DNA of 56,696 nucleotides, from positions 1 to 56,696 of the forward strand of contig CAAEDK010000255.1 of the NCBI GenBank assembly GCA_900754605.1, in the 5' to 3' direction. Below, piece after piece: positions 24,300 to 33,416 of this stretch (position 1 is the first letter of the stretch; each line of letters starts with the position of its first letter). Below the pieces are notes generated by a model. That model saw nothing but the letters and a program-made list of their open reading frames with translations. It did not search any database and was not told the DNA's origin. The stretch is from an uncultured Oscillospiraceae bacterium. GTDB taxonomy: Bacteria > Bacillota_A > Clostridia > Oscillospirales > Oscillospiraceae. The position numbers and the translations under genes are program-made.

Positions 24300-25013
24300 A
24301 TGGGATACGATGTCAGTTTTCACCCGATTTCGCCGGAAGAAATGCGGGAATGGTATTTTACCCCGCTTTCCTGGGTACAGCAGGGGCAGGAGGAAAAGGT
24401 GCTGGCCCTTGCCGCACAGCACGGAATGGAGGACTTCTATGCGGAAAAATATCTGGATACTCTGCGGGTCGGTGCGGGGACAGAGCCGGATGAATTGTTT
24501 GATAAGAGCCACGGCTTTTATATTGCGGTGATCCAGGGCTTTTTCCGGGATTACTATTACACCAGAGGCAGTGCCTTTTCTTTCCTGGTGGAAGAAAAGC
24601 CGGAATATGCCCGGTATTTCACCCCATGGGCACAGGTGACACCAACAGCTTTTCCAAATCCGGCAGAAAATCAGATCATTGAAAACTACTGTTCCGGCGT
24701 GTACCTGTCTCCAAAGCAGGTTACACAGCTTCTCCGGGATCTGGAGCAGGACCCAAAGGTGCTGGAGGATTTGGAGGGACTTTGGAGTAACGGACAGCTT
24801 GCCGTGCTGAAAAAGGCTCTCACTGCCGCGGCGGAACTGGGTGTCGGTCTGCTGGAAGCTACCGAGGTGGTGGAGCCTAACCCTATCCGCCCTAATGAGA
24901 GTACAAGCTACTCAAACCTGTACCACTGTGATCGGGATGGGGTGTATCTCTACATAGATACTGTCAGTACTCAATTAGCGGATGTGATTGGAAAAAGTGA
25001 GGAACAAGCATAA
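24300..25013 (+). CDS. Unknown protein of the immunity cluster (MGYDVSFHPIS type)
   Basis: This 237-residue protein starts 11 bases after the preceding gene behind AAGGAGG. It opens MGYDVSFHPISPEEMREWYF, similar in style to small proteins of the YfbM/DUF1877 group, which often carry MGxxxxF at the start; the relation is uncertain. A middle helix pair (KQVTQLLRDLEQDPKVLEDL) and the C-terminal strand region GVYLYIDTVSTQL follow. It probably belongs to the same operon as its neighbours. Confidence 0.55.
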   Translation: MGYDVSFHPISPEEMREWYFTPLSWVQQGQEEKVLALAAQHGMEDFYAEKYLDTLRVGAGTEPDELFDKSHGFYIAVIQGFFRDYYYTRGSAFSFLVEEKPEYARYFTPWAQVTPTAFPNPAENQIIENYCSGVYLSPKQVTQLLRDLEQDPKVLEDLEGLWSNGQLAVLKKALTAAAELGVGLLEATEVVEPNPIRPNESTSYSNLYHCDRDGVYLYIDTVSTQLADVIGKSEEQA

Positions 25014-25030
25014 GCGGTTGGGAGGATTTT

Positions 25031-25906
25031 ATGGAACAAAAACGCCCGGCAGATATATTTCAGGAGCTTCTGGACTACCTGTGGAACGGGCTGGGGCTGG
25101 AGGAAAAGGGCTGGAAGCGTCTGAAAAAGGGCAACTTCAAAAAGAGAACGAAAAACGGCCTGACCTACCTGATCTGGTTTGAGCGGAGCCGCTACAACTA
25201 CATAGACTACGAAATCGGCCATGGAAATGTGGAGGTGGGATTCAGCTGCATCATTAAGCAGGGGGATGACTTTCTCTACTCTTTCAAAATAGAACCGATA
25301 ACAGGCGGTTCGTTCTTCCGGATGCTGACAGAGGACCTGCGGTTGGATACCGGGTTGCTGGACACTTTTCTGCCCTTAATCAAAGCCCGCTACCTTGACT
25401 TTATCGACCGCTTTGAGGAGGACCCGGCAGAGGCGTTACAGCCGGTCTGCGCCCCCTTTACCCAGCCGGAGGATTACAGTTGGCGTATTCATGTGGAGGA
25501 GCAGGCGGTGGAAAGATACGGAACACCAGAGCAGCTGGCGGAGTACCGCCGTCAGGCGGAATTGCGTGGAACGCCGGAAAGCAAGGTGCGCCGGTGGATG
25601 GGGATGCAAATCTTCTATTTCTCCCATGCTGGCGATGTGGACCATGCTTGGGCCGCCAGCCGCTCCGTGGAGGAATTGGACGTGGTCGTGGGAAACCATG
25701 TCCAGGCCAAGAAGCAGTATGACACTTGGACGGAGGAGGACGAAGCGGGCTATCAGATCTACCTTCAGGAGCAGGACATGGAAAAGCGGACTTATCGGGC
25801 TTGGTATCTAATCGCCAATCCCCGAAAGCTGCCCAAGGAAATCGTTAATCAGGAACTGGCGTTTCGGTTCAAGCTGTTCCCTGACAAAATGGATAAAAAG
25901 AAATGA
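25031..25906 (+). CDS. Unknown protein, DUF4304-like N-terminus
   Basis: This is a 291-residue protein. Residues 20-80 (GWKRLKKGNFKKRTKNGLTY, FERSRYNYIDYEIGHG) have the layout of DUF4304-type proteins: a basic turn, then strands beginning with an aromatic. The C-terminal 150 residues are helical and unassigned. The gene is coupled to a small membrane-protein gene by a four-base ATGA overlap at its end. A role as an immunity protein is suggested by the cluster only. Confidence 0.5.
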   Translation: MEQKRPADIFQELLDYLWNGLGLEEKGWKRLKKGNFKKRTKNGLTYLIWFERSRYNYIDYEIGHGNVEVGFSCIIKQGDDFLYSFKIEPITGGSFFRMLTEDLRLDTGLLDTFLPLIKARYLDFIDRFEEDPAEALQPVCAPFTQPEDYSWRIHVEEQAVERYGTPEQLAEYRRQAELRGTPESKVRRWMGMQIFYFSHAGDVDHAWAASRSVEELDVVVGNHVQAKKQYDTWTEEDEAGYQIYLQEQDMEKRTYRAWYLIANPRKLPKEIVNQELAFRFKLFPDKMDKKK

Positions 25907-26043
25907 ATGGTATTATTATTCTGGTTTGTGGTCTGCTGCTTCTCTTGGCCATAAAACTGCTGATAGAGCGCAACTTCATCGGATTGGTTCTATTTAGTGT
26001 GGCTCTTTTTTTGATTTTTGGAGTAACCCCGCATACAAAGTAG
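25903..26043 (+). CDS. Small two-helix membrane protein, 46 residues
   Basis: ATG 25903 overlaps the preceding stop as ATGA. The frame encodes two hydrophobic segments: IIILVCGLLLLLAIKLLI, then a short RNF turn, then GLVLFSVALFLIFGV. The tail is THTK-like and short. The ATGA coupling and clean two-helix pattern support a real gene. It is the only membrane protein in the immunity cluster. Function is unknown; proteins of this size may anchor partners or act on the membrane. Confidence 0.5.
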   Translation: MNGIIILVCGLLLLLAIKLLIERNFIGLVLFSVALFLIFGVTPHTK

Positions 26044-26088
26044 CGATCGCCCGTTGTTACATGGTCTGCTGCTATAAGGAGGACAAAA

Positions 26089-26967
26089 ATGAGTAATCAA
26101 GTGTTCCGGCAAAACCTGGATGACAAAAAAGGGCCCCAGCCCGGCGGCCCCTATCTCATTCAAATGCTGTTCAAAGAGCCGGTAGACATGCCGGACAAGG
26201 ATGAGATGACCGCTGTGATGAAAAAGCACATCGGCGCGGTAGAGTGTTTCTGCCGTGATAAAAAGATGGCAGGCTTTGCTGCCCTGGATCATATCGCGGA
26301 ATTTCAGGACGGCAAATGCCCGGTGCAGCTGATGGTGATGGGATGTGACAAATTCAAGGGCAAGGGCTTCGATGCGTTCCTTATGAGCCAGATGTGGGAC
26401 TGCCGGGAGGACCGAGAGCGAATCTTTCGGGAGTGCCGGTATCAGGTCGTGGCCACTGATATGCTGGCGGCGGCGCTTCCGGCCCTGGAGAGGGCCAACC
26501 TGGACGCCGACTTCGTAGAGGCCCTGGCAGAGCTGTACCCCACCTGTGAGGCGTTCTATTTCCAGAACTGCGGCAAGCTCTTGCTGGCGGAATATGTGCG
26601 TTCCCACCAGATCGAGGGCTCGGACCGCTTCATCCGATTTGGTGTCAATGTCCGCTTCTTCAACATTGAGGGCACCGAGGATATGCTCATCGACACAGTG
26701 GGCATGAACACCCTGTTCCTGCCGGACCTCCAGTACCACTTCCATAGCATGGATCCCAACTGGGTAGTGAACCACGCCTATAATGCGGCGTCGTACATAC
26801 TGGAGCATGATAACCCCATTGGGGATGGGGAAACGATTGACGGCATAGAGAATGGCCGGATGAGCCGGGAGATTCAGTGGAAGTGCCAGTACGAGGATGC
26901 CCTGATCCAGCCGCCCAGGGGAGTGGTGGACATCCATATGGGCGACTATGCTTCCGGAAAACGCTGA
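26089..26967 (+). CDS. DUF4261 domain protein
   Basis: This is a 292-residue protein. Its C-terminal half has the DUF4261 pattern: RFIRFGVNVRFFNI, MLIDTVGMNTLFLPDLQYHF, WVVNHAYNAASYILEHDNPI, DGETIDGI and WKCQYEDALIQPPRGVVDI. The N-terminal half begins with a strand-rich region (PYLIQMLFKEPVDMPDKDEM) also seen in this family. A DUF4261-like segment occurs inside the giant protein at about residues 1154-1391, so the cluster holds both a free-standing and a fused copy. It is preceded by AAGGAGG and is the last immunity-type gene on this side. Confidence 0.75.
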   Translation: MSNQVFRQNLDDKKGPQPGGPYLIQMLFKEPVDMPDKDEMTAVMKKHIGAVECFCRDKKMAGFAALDHIAEFQDGKCPVQLMVMGCDKFKGKGFDAFLMSQMWDCREDRERIFRECRYQVVATDMLAAALPALERANLDADFVEALAELYPTCEAFYFQNCGKLLLAEYVRSHQIEGSDRFIRFGVNVRFFNIEGTEDMLIDTVGMNTLFLPDLQYHFHSMDPNWVVNHAYNAASYILEHDNPIGDGETIDGIENGRMSREIQWKCQYEDALIQPPRGVVDIHMGDYASGKR

Positions 26968-27220
26968 ACGGATAGAATGACTGCATGTACAGCCGGAGAA
27001 AATGTTTGCTCCCCTTAAGCGGATTTTACATTCAGCGGGTTATCTTGGCTATTGTATGATAGAAAATAACAGGAGAGAGTACACAGCTGATGTGTGGATG
27101 AACGCATCGGGGGGAGCCGATTTATGAGAAAGAACATTTCCCCACAGCATATTGTGGGGGGCGTCGGGACTGCGCAGCCGCGTGACTTCCTGCGCTGCGG
27201 ATAAGGGAGGAGTGATCGAT
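26968..27220 (+). promoter_or_regulatory. Leader region before the DUF5714 gene
   Basis: This is 253 bases without a gene. A hairpin CCCCACA/TGTGGGG at about 27150-27168 and a GC-rich inverted stretch near 27175-27200 precede the TTG start. No known riboswitch consensus is recognised and no strong promoter was found. The fold could regulate the gene or be incidental. Confidence 0.3.
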
Positions 27221-27949
27221 TTGCATCCAGAAGAATGCCTGATCTGCAAGGCACCGCTGGAATATCTGGTCCGGGACGAGGACATGGAGTGCGCCATCTG
27301 CCATAAAAAGGAATCCAGCAAGACCCGGTGCGTCAACGGCCATTATGTTTGCAATGACTGCCATACCCAGGGCATGGACACCATCTTCGGCCTGTGCTTG
27401 GCGGAGACTTCCGCCGACCCCGCCGCTATCCTCCGCCGGATGATGGACCTGTCCTTCTGCCATATGCACGGGCCAGAGCACCATGTGATGGTGGGAGCGG
27501 CGCTGCTCACCGCCTATAAAAATGCCGGGGGCAAGTTGGACCTGGAGAGCGCTCTCCGGGAGATGTACAGCCGGGGCAAAGCTGTCCCCGGCGGGGCCTG
27601 CGGCTTCTGGGGCGCCTGCGGGGCGGGGATCAGCGCGGGGCAGTTCCTGGCCATCGCCACGGCATCCACGCCCCTGGCCCGGGAGCCCTGGGGATTGAGC
27701 AATCAGATGACCGCCCGGGCCCTGGACAGCATCGGCAAGGTGGGTGGCCCCCGGTGCTGCAAACGGGATTCCTGGCTGGCCGTCCAGGCCGCCGTGGACT
27801 TTGTCCGGGAGCACCTGGGGGTGGAGATGCAGCACAGCGTGCCCGTCTGCTCTTACAGTGCCCGAAACAGCCAGTGCATCGGAAAACGCTGCCCCTTCTC
27901 GGCGGCAAAGCAAAGGGCTCTCGAGGCGAAAACAGCCCCGAGTTTCTGA
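27221..27949 (+). CDS. DUF5714 domain protein
   Basis: This is a 242-residue cysteine-rich protein. An N-terminal zinc-ribbon-like part (CLICKAPLEYL, CAICHKKE, CVNGHYVCNDCH) is followed by the conserved DUF5714 body: CHMHGPEHHVMVGAALLTAY, GACGFWGACGAGISAG, LSNQMTARAL, GGPRCCKRDSWLA and RCPF. The conserved Cys and His residues suggest metal or cluster binding; family members are often linked to radical-SAM proteins, but the reaction is unknown. I choose TTG 27221, eight bases after AGGAG. It is close to the right border of the immunity cluster. Confidence 0.7.
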   Translation: MHPEECLICKAPLEYLVRDEDMECAICHKKESSKTRCVNGHYVCNDCHTQGMDTIFGLCLAETSADPAAILRRMMDLSFCHMHGPEHHVMVGAALLTAYKNAGGKLDLESALREMYSRGKAVPGGACGFWGACGAGISAGQFLAIATASTPLAREPWGLSNQMTARALDSIGKVGGPRCCKRDSWLAVQAAVDFVREHLGVEMQHSVPVCSYSARNSQCIGKRCPFSAAKQRALEAKTAPSF

Positions 27950-28250
27950 AAGGCCAGAAGCTCCGGGACATACTTGTTTTTCCGGAGAATCTGCTCCATA
28001 GGGGTCCCTTGGGCAGCTCGTCCACCAGCTTGCCCAGATACCGGATATCCCGTATCAGCAGGTCCCATACCCGGACACCGCAGACCTTGTCGGTGATGAG
28101 GGCACGGTCAGGATTCATGGCGGGGGCACGTTGAAAAAAGTGAGCGCAGGTGACGCTGGACCGCTCCAGCCGGGCGAGGTCCGCCAGCGTGTACCCGGTG
28201 AGACAGGCAGTTACCTGGTCCACCTCCGCCCGGGTGCGGCCCTTTTTCAC
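27900..28250 (-). pseudogene. DUF2200 gene remnant, frameshifted and lacking its 5' end
   Basis: On the minus strand the frame reads KGRTRAEVDQVTACLTGYT, then FFQRAPAMNPDRALI, VCGVRV and IRYLGKLVDELPKG, all DUF2200 features. It then shifts frame near 28015, and the other frame continues PMEQILRKNKYVPELLAFQK. The first ~20 residues of the family are absent, because a stop lies just upstream. It is convergent to and slightly overlaps the end of the DUF5714 gene. Both lesions indicate a dead gene. Confidence 0.7.
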
Positions 28251-28439
28251 TTATGATGGATACAAGATCAGCCTGGGCAAGGAGGGCAGGAAATGAACCT
28301 GAAGGAGGCCCTCGTTTCCGGAACAGGCTGCAGGTCCTGACGGAAGAGCGGCCGCCCGGGGCGCCGCTGCTTGAGGCGAGGGGTGATAATCCCTCCTGAA
28401 ATGCACAGACTATTTCTGCTCTTTGGATGTGAAGGGGCG

Positions 28440-28818
28440 GGTGGATTGGAGACCTTAGCAGATTATCTGGCGCAGGCGAAAGCGCCGCAGCGCCGCGTCC
28501 GTATGGCGGAGGTGCTGGAGTGGGCGGAACGGACGTTTTCCGGCCTGGAGCTCAGGGTTGCATGGAACCAGCCTGTGTTCACAGATCATGGGACGTTCAT
28601 CGTCGGGATCAGCGTCTCCGCCGGGCATCTGGCCGTTTCTCCGGGGCGGGCTTGGAGGGCTTTTTCCGGGAAATCGCCCGGGGCGGCTATGCCGGGGCAA
28701 AATGCTGTTCCGCATCCCGTGGGAGAGGGACGTGGATTACACGCTGCTGCGCCGGATGATCGCCTTCAACCGCACCGAAAAGGCCCACTGCAAGACTTTT
28801 TGGCGGGGGAAGGCATGA
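28440..28818 (+). pseudogene. DUF1801 (YdhG-like iron-chaperone fold) gene remnant, two frameshifts
   Basis: Pieces in three successive frames reassemble a DUF1801 protein: MAEVLEWAERTFSGLELRV and WNQPVFTDHGTFIVGIS and HLAVSP in the first; GLEGFFREIARGGYAGAK in the second; MLFRIPWERDVDYTLLRRMI and KAHCKTFWRGKA in the third. The frame changes lie near 28645 and 28705. The intact family comprises ~120-residue cytosolic proteins of uncertain role. A decayed gene is the best reading. Confidence 0.7.
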
Positions 28819-29078
28819 CGACCTGGATACCTTGGCGGGCCAGGGCGCTACTTGCCGGAATCTACCTGCCCGGTCCGACACCAGGGGCGCGCTTTGCCCG
28901 GCCGTTCCCGCCGGATCTGGCCCGCTGAGGCGGAAGTCCGCGGAACAAACTGCGGCCCCCGGCCCGTGCCGGACGGGGAAAACGCCTTGAATAAGCAGAG
29001 GGCAAGCGCGGCACTGGACGGAAAACCTGCGGAACCATGCGGGCGGCAGTGCGCCGCCCGGTCAAAGGAGGACGACCC
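28819..29078. other. Non-coding or decayed spacer
   Basis: This 260-base GC-rich stretch has no supported gene. Open frames on both strands run into the YyaL gene as shadows. AAAGGAGG at the right end is the ribosome site of the next gene. Confidence 0.5.
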
Positions 29079-31076
29079 ATGCCCAACCGGCTGCAATTTG
29101 AACAATCCCCGTATCTGCTCCAGCACCGGGAAAATCCCGTGGACTGGCGTCCCTGGGGGAGCGAGGCATTCCAGACCGCACGGGAGGAGGACAAGCCGGT
29201 GTTCCTCAGCATCGGCTACTCCACCTGCCACTGGTGCCACGTCATGGCCCATGAGTCCTTTGAGGACGAGACGGTGGCGGAGGCGATCAACCGGGATTTT
29301 ATCCCGATCAAAGTCGACCGGGAGGAGCGCCCGGATGTGGACGCGGTCTATATGGCCGCCTGCGTGGCTATGACAGGCTCCGGCGGATGGCCGCTGACGG
29401 TGCTGCTCACGCCGGAGCAGAAGCCCTTCTGGGCGGGGACGTACCTCCCCAGACAGGCGCTGCTGTCCCTGCTGCAGCAGGCGGCGCGCCTGTGGCGGGA
29501 AGATAGGGGCGGCCTGCTGACCGCCGGAGAGGCGCTGACCGACCGGCTCAGGGAAGCGGAGGGCGCAGGCACCGGCTTTCCAGACCGGGCACTGGCAGGC
29601 ATGGCGGCGGGCCTTTACGCCCGGAGTTTTGACACCCGCTGGGGCGGCTTCGGGCACGCGCCAAAATTCCCCACGCCTCATAATCTGATCTTCCTGCTCC
29701 GGTACGCCCGGCGCACAGGGGAGGCCCAGGCCGGGGCCATGGCGGAGCAGACGCTGGAGAGCATGTACCGAGGCGGCCTGTTCGACCATGTGGGCGGCGG
29801 CTTTGCCCGGTACTCTACCGATGAAATGTGGCTGGTGCCCCACTTTGAAAAGATGCTCTATGACAACGCCCTGCTGGCACTGGCCTATACGGAGGCCTAT
29901 CAGCAGACCCGGCGCCCGCTCTATGGGGAGATCGTCCGCCGCACGCTGGATTACGTCCTGCGGGAGCTGCGTGATTTTCAGGGCGGATTCTACTGCGGAC
30001 AGGACGCGGACAGCGAGGGCGAGGAGGGGAAATACTATGTATTCACCGCAGGCGAGCTGAGAGACCTGCTGGGACCGGAGGACGCAGAGGCGTTCTGCGG
30101 CTGGTACGGCGTCACCGAGACGGGGAACTTTGCGGGGAAAAATATCCTCAACCTAATCGGCCGGGAACAGGTCCAGCGGGAGCCGGTGCGCATCAGGCCC
30201 CTGCGGGAGAGGGTGTATGCCTACCGCTTGGAACGGACCTGCCTCCACAGGGACGACAAGGTGCTTGCCGCATGGAATGGACTGATGATTGCGGCCCTGG
30301 CCCGGGCGGGACTGGCCCTGGATGAGCCCCGCTATCGGGACGCCGCCGTGGGAGCCGCGGCATTTTTGAAGCGGAGCCTCACAGAGGAAAACGGTCATCT
30401 GCTGGCCAGATGGCGGGCGGGGCAGGCGGCCCACCCCGGAAAGCTGGATGATTACGCCTTCTGCGCCTGGGGCTTGCTGGAACTCTACGGCGTGACCTTC
30501 CGGACCGCCTATCTGGCGGAGGCCAGGGACCTGACGGCACGGCTGCTGGAGCAGTTTTTTGACGGGAAAAACGGCGGTTTTTACCCCTACGCGGCGGATG
30601 GGGAACAGCTCATCACCCGGACAAAGGAGACCTATGACGGGGCCATGCCGTCGGGCAATGCGGCAGCGGCGCTGGTTCTCTCCCGCCTGGCCCGCCTCAC
30701 CGGGGAGGCCCGCTGGCGGACCGCCGCCGATCTGCAGCTGGGCTATCTGGCTGGGGCCACCCGGACCTATCCCGCCGGACACGGTTTTGCCATGCTGGTG
30801 TTTCTGGAGGAGCTGTGGCCCTCGGCGGAGCTGGTCTGCGCGGCCCGGACCATGCCGGAGGAGTTGGCGGCTTTTCTGCGGGAGGCCTCCAGGCCCGAAC
30901 TGACGGTGCTGGTGAAAACGCCGGAGACGGCAAAGCCGCTGGAGGAGCTTGCCCCCTTCACGGAGGCCTATCCGATTCCGGAGACAGGCGTCCGGTACTA
31001 TCTATGCCGGAACGGCGCCTGTGCCCGGCCGGTGGACAGTATTTCAGAAGTCAGACGGCTGCTGGAACAGAACTGA
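29079..31076 (+). CDS. YyaL-like thioredoxin-domain protein (DUF255)
   Basis: This is a 665-residue protein. The N-terminal thioredoxin-fold DUF255 domain contains [23 protein letters not shown] and the CHWC motif in [16 protein letters not shown], then [19 protein letters not shown]. The rest is an (alpha/alpha)6-barrel similar to N-acylglucosamine 2-epimerases ([32 protein letters not shown]). Length fits the family. The start 29079 is 10 bases after AAAGGAGG. The biochemical reaction is not established. A hairpin terminator separates it from the convergent trxB and trxA genes. Confidence 0.85.
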   Translation: MPNRLQFEQSPYLLQHRENPVDWRPWGSEAFQTAREEDKPVFLSIGYSTCHWCHVMAHESFEDETVAEAINRDFIPIKVDREERPDVDAVYMAACVAMTGSGGWPLTVLLTPEQKPFWAGTYLPRQALLSLLQQAARLWREDRGGLLTAGEALTDRLREAEGAGTGFPDRALAGMAAGLYARSFDTRWGGFGHAPKFPTPHNLIFLLRYARRTGEAQAGAMAEQTLESMYRGGLFDHVGGGFARYSTDEMWLVPHFEKMLYDNALLALAYTEAYQQTRRPLYGEIVRRTLDYVLRELRDFQGGFYCGQDADSEGEEGKYYVFTAGELRDLLGPEDAEAFCGWYGVTETGNFAGKNILNLIGREQVQREPVRIRPLRERVYAYRLERTCLHRDDKVLAAWNGLMIAALARAGLALDEPRYRDAAVGAAAFLKRSLTEENGHLLARWRAGQAAHPGKLDDYAFCAWGLLELYGVTFRTAYLAEARDLTARLLEQFFDGKNGGFYPYAADGEQLITRTKETYDGAMPSGNAAAALVLSRLARLTGEARWRTAADLQLGYLAGATRTYPAGHGFAMLVFLEELWPSAELVCAARTMPEELAAFLREASRPELTVLVKTPETAKPLEELAPFTEAYPIPETGVRYYLCRNGACARPVDSISEVRRLLEQN

Positions 31077-31172
31077 GGATCCTGCCCAAAGGGCTCCGCC
31101 GGACCGCGCGGTTTGCCGCATGACGGGTTCCTTTTCCGTGGCCTGCCGCTCTGCAAAACAAGGATACAAAAA

Positions 31173-31211
31173 CTGCCCGGAGGAATCTGTTCCATCAGAT
31201 ACTCCGGGCAG
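31173..31211. terminator. Bidirectional terminator between yyaL-like gene and trxB
   Basis: A perfect 10-bp stem, CTGCCCGGAG (31173-31182) with CTCCGGGCAG (31202-31211), lies between convergent genes. T-rich sequence follows on the plus strand and A-rich sequence precedes it, so it can act in both directions. Confidence 0.75.
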
Positions 31212-31313
31212 CTGTGTTCTTTTCAGGCCGCCTGCATCCCGGATGCCTGCATTTTGAACGGGATGGGCATATATGCGGGAGGACTTCAGCCGTTCTCTGC
31301 CGCATTTCTTCGA

Positions 31314-32243
31314 TCAGGCGCCGCCTGCCAGATATTCTTCCGCCATGTGGACCGCCATGGCCCCATCGGCCACGGCCGTCACTACCTGGCGCAGCGGCTT
31401 CGTCCGTACATCGCCCACGGCATAGACGCCGGGGAGATTGGTCCTTGTGGTTTCGTCCGCCGTCACATAGCCGCCGGCATCCAGCTCCAGCTGGCCTTTC
31501 ACCAGCTCCGTGGCCGGCTTTCTGCCGACGCTGATGAAGAGCCCGTCGCAGGGAAGGACGGATTCCGCCCCGGTCTGCACATCCCGCAGCCGGATGCCGG
31601 TCAGCTTCTCTTCGTGCAGCAGCTCCGTAACAGTGCTGTTCCAGCGGAATTCCACGTTCTCTGCCTGTATCAGTGGCTCGTGGTAGATCTTCGTGGCCCG
31701 CAGCTGGTCCCTGCGGTGCACCAGGACCACCCTTTCGGCGATACGGCTCAAAAGCAGGGCGTCGCCGGCGGCGGAATTCCCGCCGCCCACCACGGCGACC
31801 GTTTTGCCCTTGTAGCGCATCCCGTCGCAGGCGGCACAGTAGGCCACACCCCGGCCCACCAGGGCCTCCTCGCCTGCAAGGCCCAGCTCCCTGGGATTGG
31901 CTCCGGTGGCAAGGATTACCGTCCTGGCATAAAAGGTCCCCTCGCTGGTCTTCAGCGCCTTGGGGGCAGCGGTCAGCTCCATGCGCTCCACCTGTGCGTA
32001 CGCTGTCTGCGCACCGAACCGCTCTGCCTGCCGCTGCATCTTCTCCGCCAGGGTGAAGCCGTCGATCCCGTCCTCATAGCCGGGATAGTTGTCGATCTCC
32101 TCCGTCAGGGCCATCTGCCCGCCTGCCGAGAGTTTCTCCAGCACCAGTGTATCCAGCCCGGCCCTGGCTGCATAGAGCGCCGCCGTATAGCCGCCCGGCC
32201 CGCCGCCCACCACGATCATGTCGTAGACACGAGTTTCGCCCAT
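31314..32243 (-). CDS. trxB: Thioredoxin-disulfide reductase
   Basis: This is a 309-residue flavoprotein of usual length. FAD-binding motif GGGPGGYTAALYAARAGL lies at residues 13-30, the redox-active CAAC (GVAYCAACDG) near 135, the NADPH-binding GGGNSAAGDALLLS near 155, and the second FAD motif GVYAVGDVR near 275. It reduces thioredoxin with NADPH in the cytosol. The trxA gene is 13 bases upstream on the same strand, so the two form an operon. Confidence 0.95.
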   Translation of the reverse strand: MGETRVYDMIVVGGGPGGYTAALYAARAGLDTLVLEKLSAGGQMALTEEIDNYPGYEDGIDGFTLAEKMQRQAERFGAQTAYAQVERMELTAAPKALKTSEGTFYARTVILATGANPRELGLAGEEALVGRGVAYCAACDGMRYKGKTVAVVGGGNSAAGDALLLSRIAERVVLVHRRDQLRATKIYHEPLIQAENVEFRWNSTVTELLHEEKLTGIRLRDVQTGAESVLPCDGLFISVGRKPATELVKGQLELDAGGYVTADETTRTNLPGVYAVGDVRTKPLRQVVTAVADGAMAVHMAEEYLAGGA

Positions 32244-32256
32244 GGATTCCGCCTCC

Positions 32257-32580
32257 TTACTTCGCCATAGCCTCCTGGATGAACTGGTCGATGGCCGCTT
32301 TGGACCCGGGGTTGACGATAGAATCCACGGCTTTCCCGTCCCGATACAGGACCAGCGTAGGAATGACCTCGATCTGCGCCGCCTCGGCCAGCGCGGCCTC
32401 CTCGTCGATGTTTACCTTCGCCACGGTGAGACGGTCGCCGTATTCGTCCGCGATCTTCTCATACGCGGGCCCGATCCGGCGGCAGTAGCCGCACCAGGGA
32501 GCCCAGAAATCCACCAGGATGGGCTTGCCGCCCTCTGCCATCTGCTGGAATTGTTCCTTGTTTAGATTGATAGCCGCCAT
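32257..32580 (-). CDS. trxA: Thioredoxin with CGYC active site
   Basis: This 107-residue protein has the thioredoxin fold and active site FWAPWCGYCRRIGP, with CGYC in place of the usual CGPC. The conserved cis-proline is in VIPTLVLYRDG. A Tyr at this position is seen in some clostridial thioredoxins and should raise the redox potential; that effect is inference. Start 32580 follows AAGGAG; a longer frame to 32661 lacks a site. A TATACT box lies about 33 bases upstream. Partner of trxB. Confidence 0.92.
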   Translation of the reverse strand: MAAINLNKEQFQQMAEGGKPILVDFWAPWCGYCRRIGPAYEKIADEYGDRLTVAKVNIDEEAALAEAAQIEVIPTLVLYRDGKAVDSIVNPGSKAAIDQFIQEAMAK

Positions 32581-32684
32581 GCTGGTCAGCTCCTTTCCTT
32601 GGTTTGGTCCTAGTATAACCGAAAGTCCGCGATTTTTCTGTGACGACATCACCCAAAACACGGGATTTTCCGAAAAGCGGGCCG

Positions 32685-32714
32685 GTTGACAGCAAAGCTC
32701 CTGTCAACTATACT
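32685..32714 (+). promoter_or_regulatory. Promoter with palindromic operator before the Crp/Fnr gene
   Basis: TTGACA (32686-32691), 17 bases, TATACT (32709-32714). The spacer and -35 box form a perfect palindrome: GTTGACAG (32685-32692) with CTGTCAAC (32701-32708). A dimeric regulator bound here would block the promoter; autoregulation by the encoded Crp/Fnr protein is likely. Confidence 0.75.
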
Positions 32715-32740
32715 GAGAACACGATGAGGAGGGACACGGA

Positions 32741-33397
32741 ATGACCTTTCAGGACTATTTTCCCATCTGGAACAAGCTCCAAACAGACCAGCAGGACCGG
32801 ATCCGCAGCAATCTGAATTTCCGAACCGTGAAGAAGGGGACGATCCTGCACAACGGGGACATGGACTGCACCGGACTCCTCCTGGTGAAGGCGGGGCAGC
32901 TCCGGGCCTATATCCTCTCTGACGAGGGGCGGGAGATCACCATTTACCGCCTGTTCGACCGGGATCTGTGCCTGTTCTCTGCGTCCTGCATCATGCGCTC
33001 CATCCAGTTTGAGGTCACCATCCAGGCGGAGAAGGACACGGACCTCTGGGTCATTCCCGCGGAGGTCTACCAGGACATCATGGAGGCGTCGGCGCCTGTG
33101 GCCAACTACACCAACGAGCTGATGGCCAGCCGGTTCTCCGAGGTCATGTGGCTGATGGAGCAGGTCATGTGGAAGAGCCTGGACAAGCGGGTGGCGGCCT
33201 TTCTGCTGGAGGAGGCTTCCATCGAGGGGAGCAGCGTGCTGAAGATCACCCATGAGGCCATTGCCAATCACCTGGGCACCCACCGGGAGGTGATTACCAG
33301 GATGCTGCGCTATTTTCAGAGCGAGGGCATGGTGCGGCTCTCCCGGGGCATGGTCCGGCTCCTTGATGAGGACAGGCTGCGGCAGTTGCAGGATTGA
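32741..33397 (+). CDS. Crp/Fnr-family transcription regulator
   Basis: This is a 218-residue protein. The cyclic-nucleotide-binding-like sensor domain occupies residues 20-120 (KKGTILHNGDMDCTGLLLVK, GREITIYRLFDRDLCLFSAS). A long dimer helix (SRFSEVMWLMEQVMWKSLDK) and a winged helix-turn-helix with recognition helix NHLGTHREVITRMLRYF follow. Two cysteines (DCTG, SASCIM) are present but no Fnr-type N-terminal cluster is seen. It is divergent from trxA-trxB and probably responds to redox state and controls that operon. Confidence 0.85.
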   Translation: MTFQDYFPIWNKLQTDQQDRIRSNLNFRTVKKGTILHNGDMDCTGLLLVKAGQLRAYILSDEGREITIYRLFDRDLCLFSASCIMRSIQFEVTIQAEKDTDLWVIPAEVYQDIMEASAPVANYTNELMASRFSEVMWLMEQVMWKSLDKRVAAFLLEEASIEGSSVLKITHEAIANHLGTHREVITRMLRYFQSEGMVRLSRGMVRLLDEDRLRQLQD

Positions 33398-33416
33398 GCC
33401 GCGTGATACGGCACGG

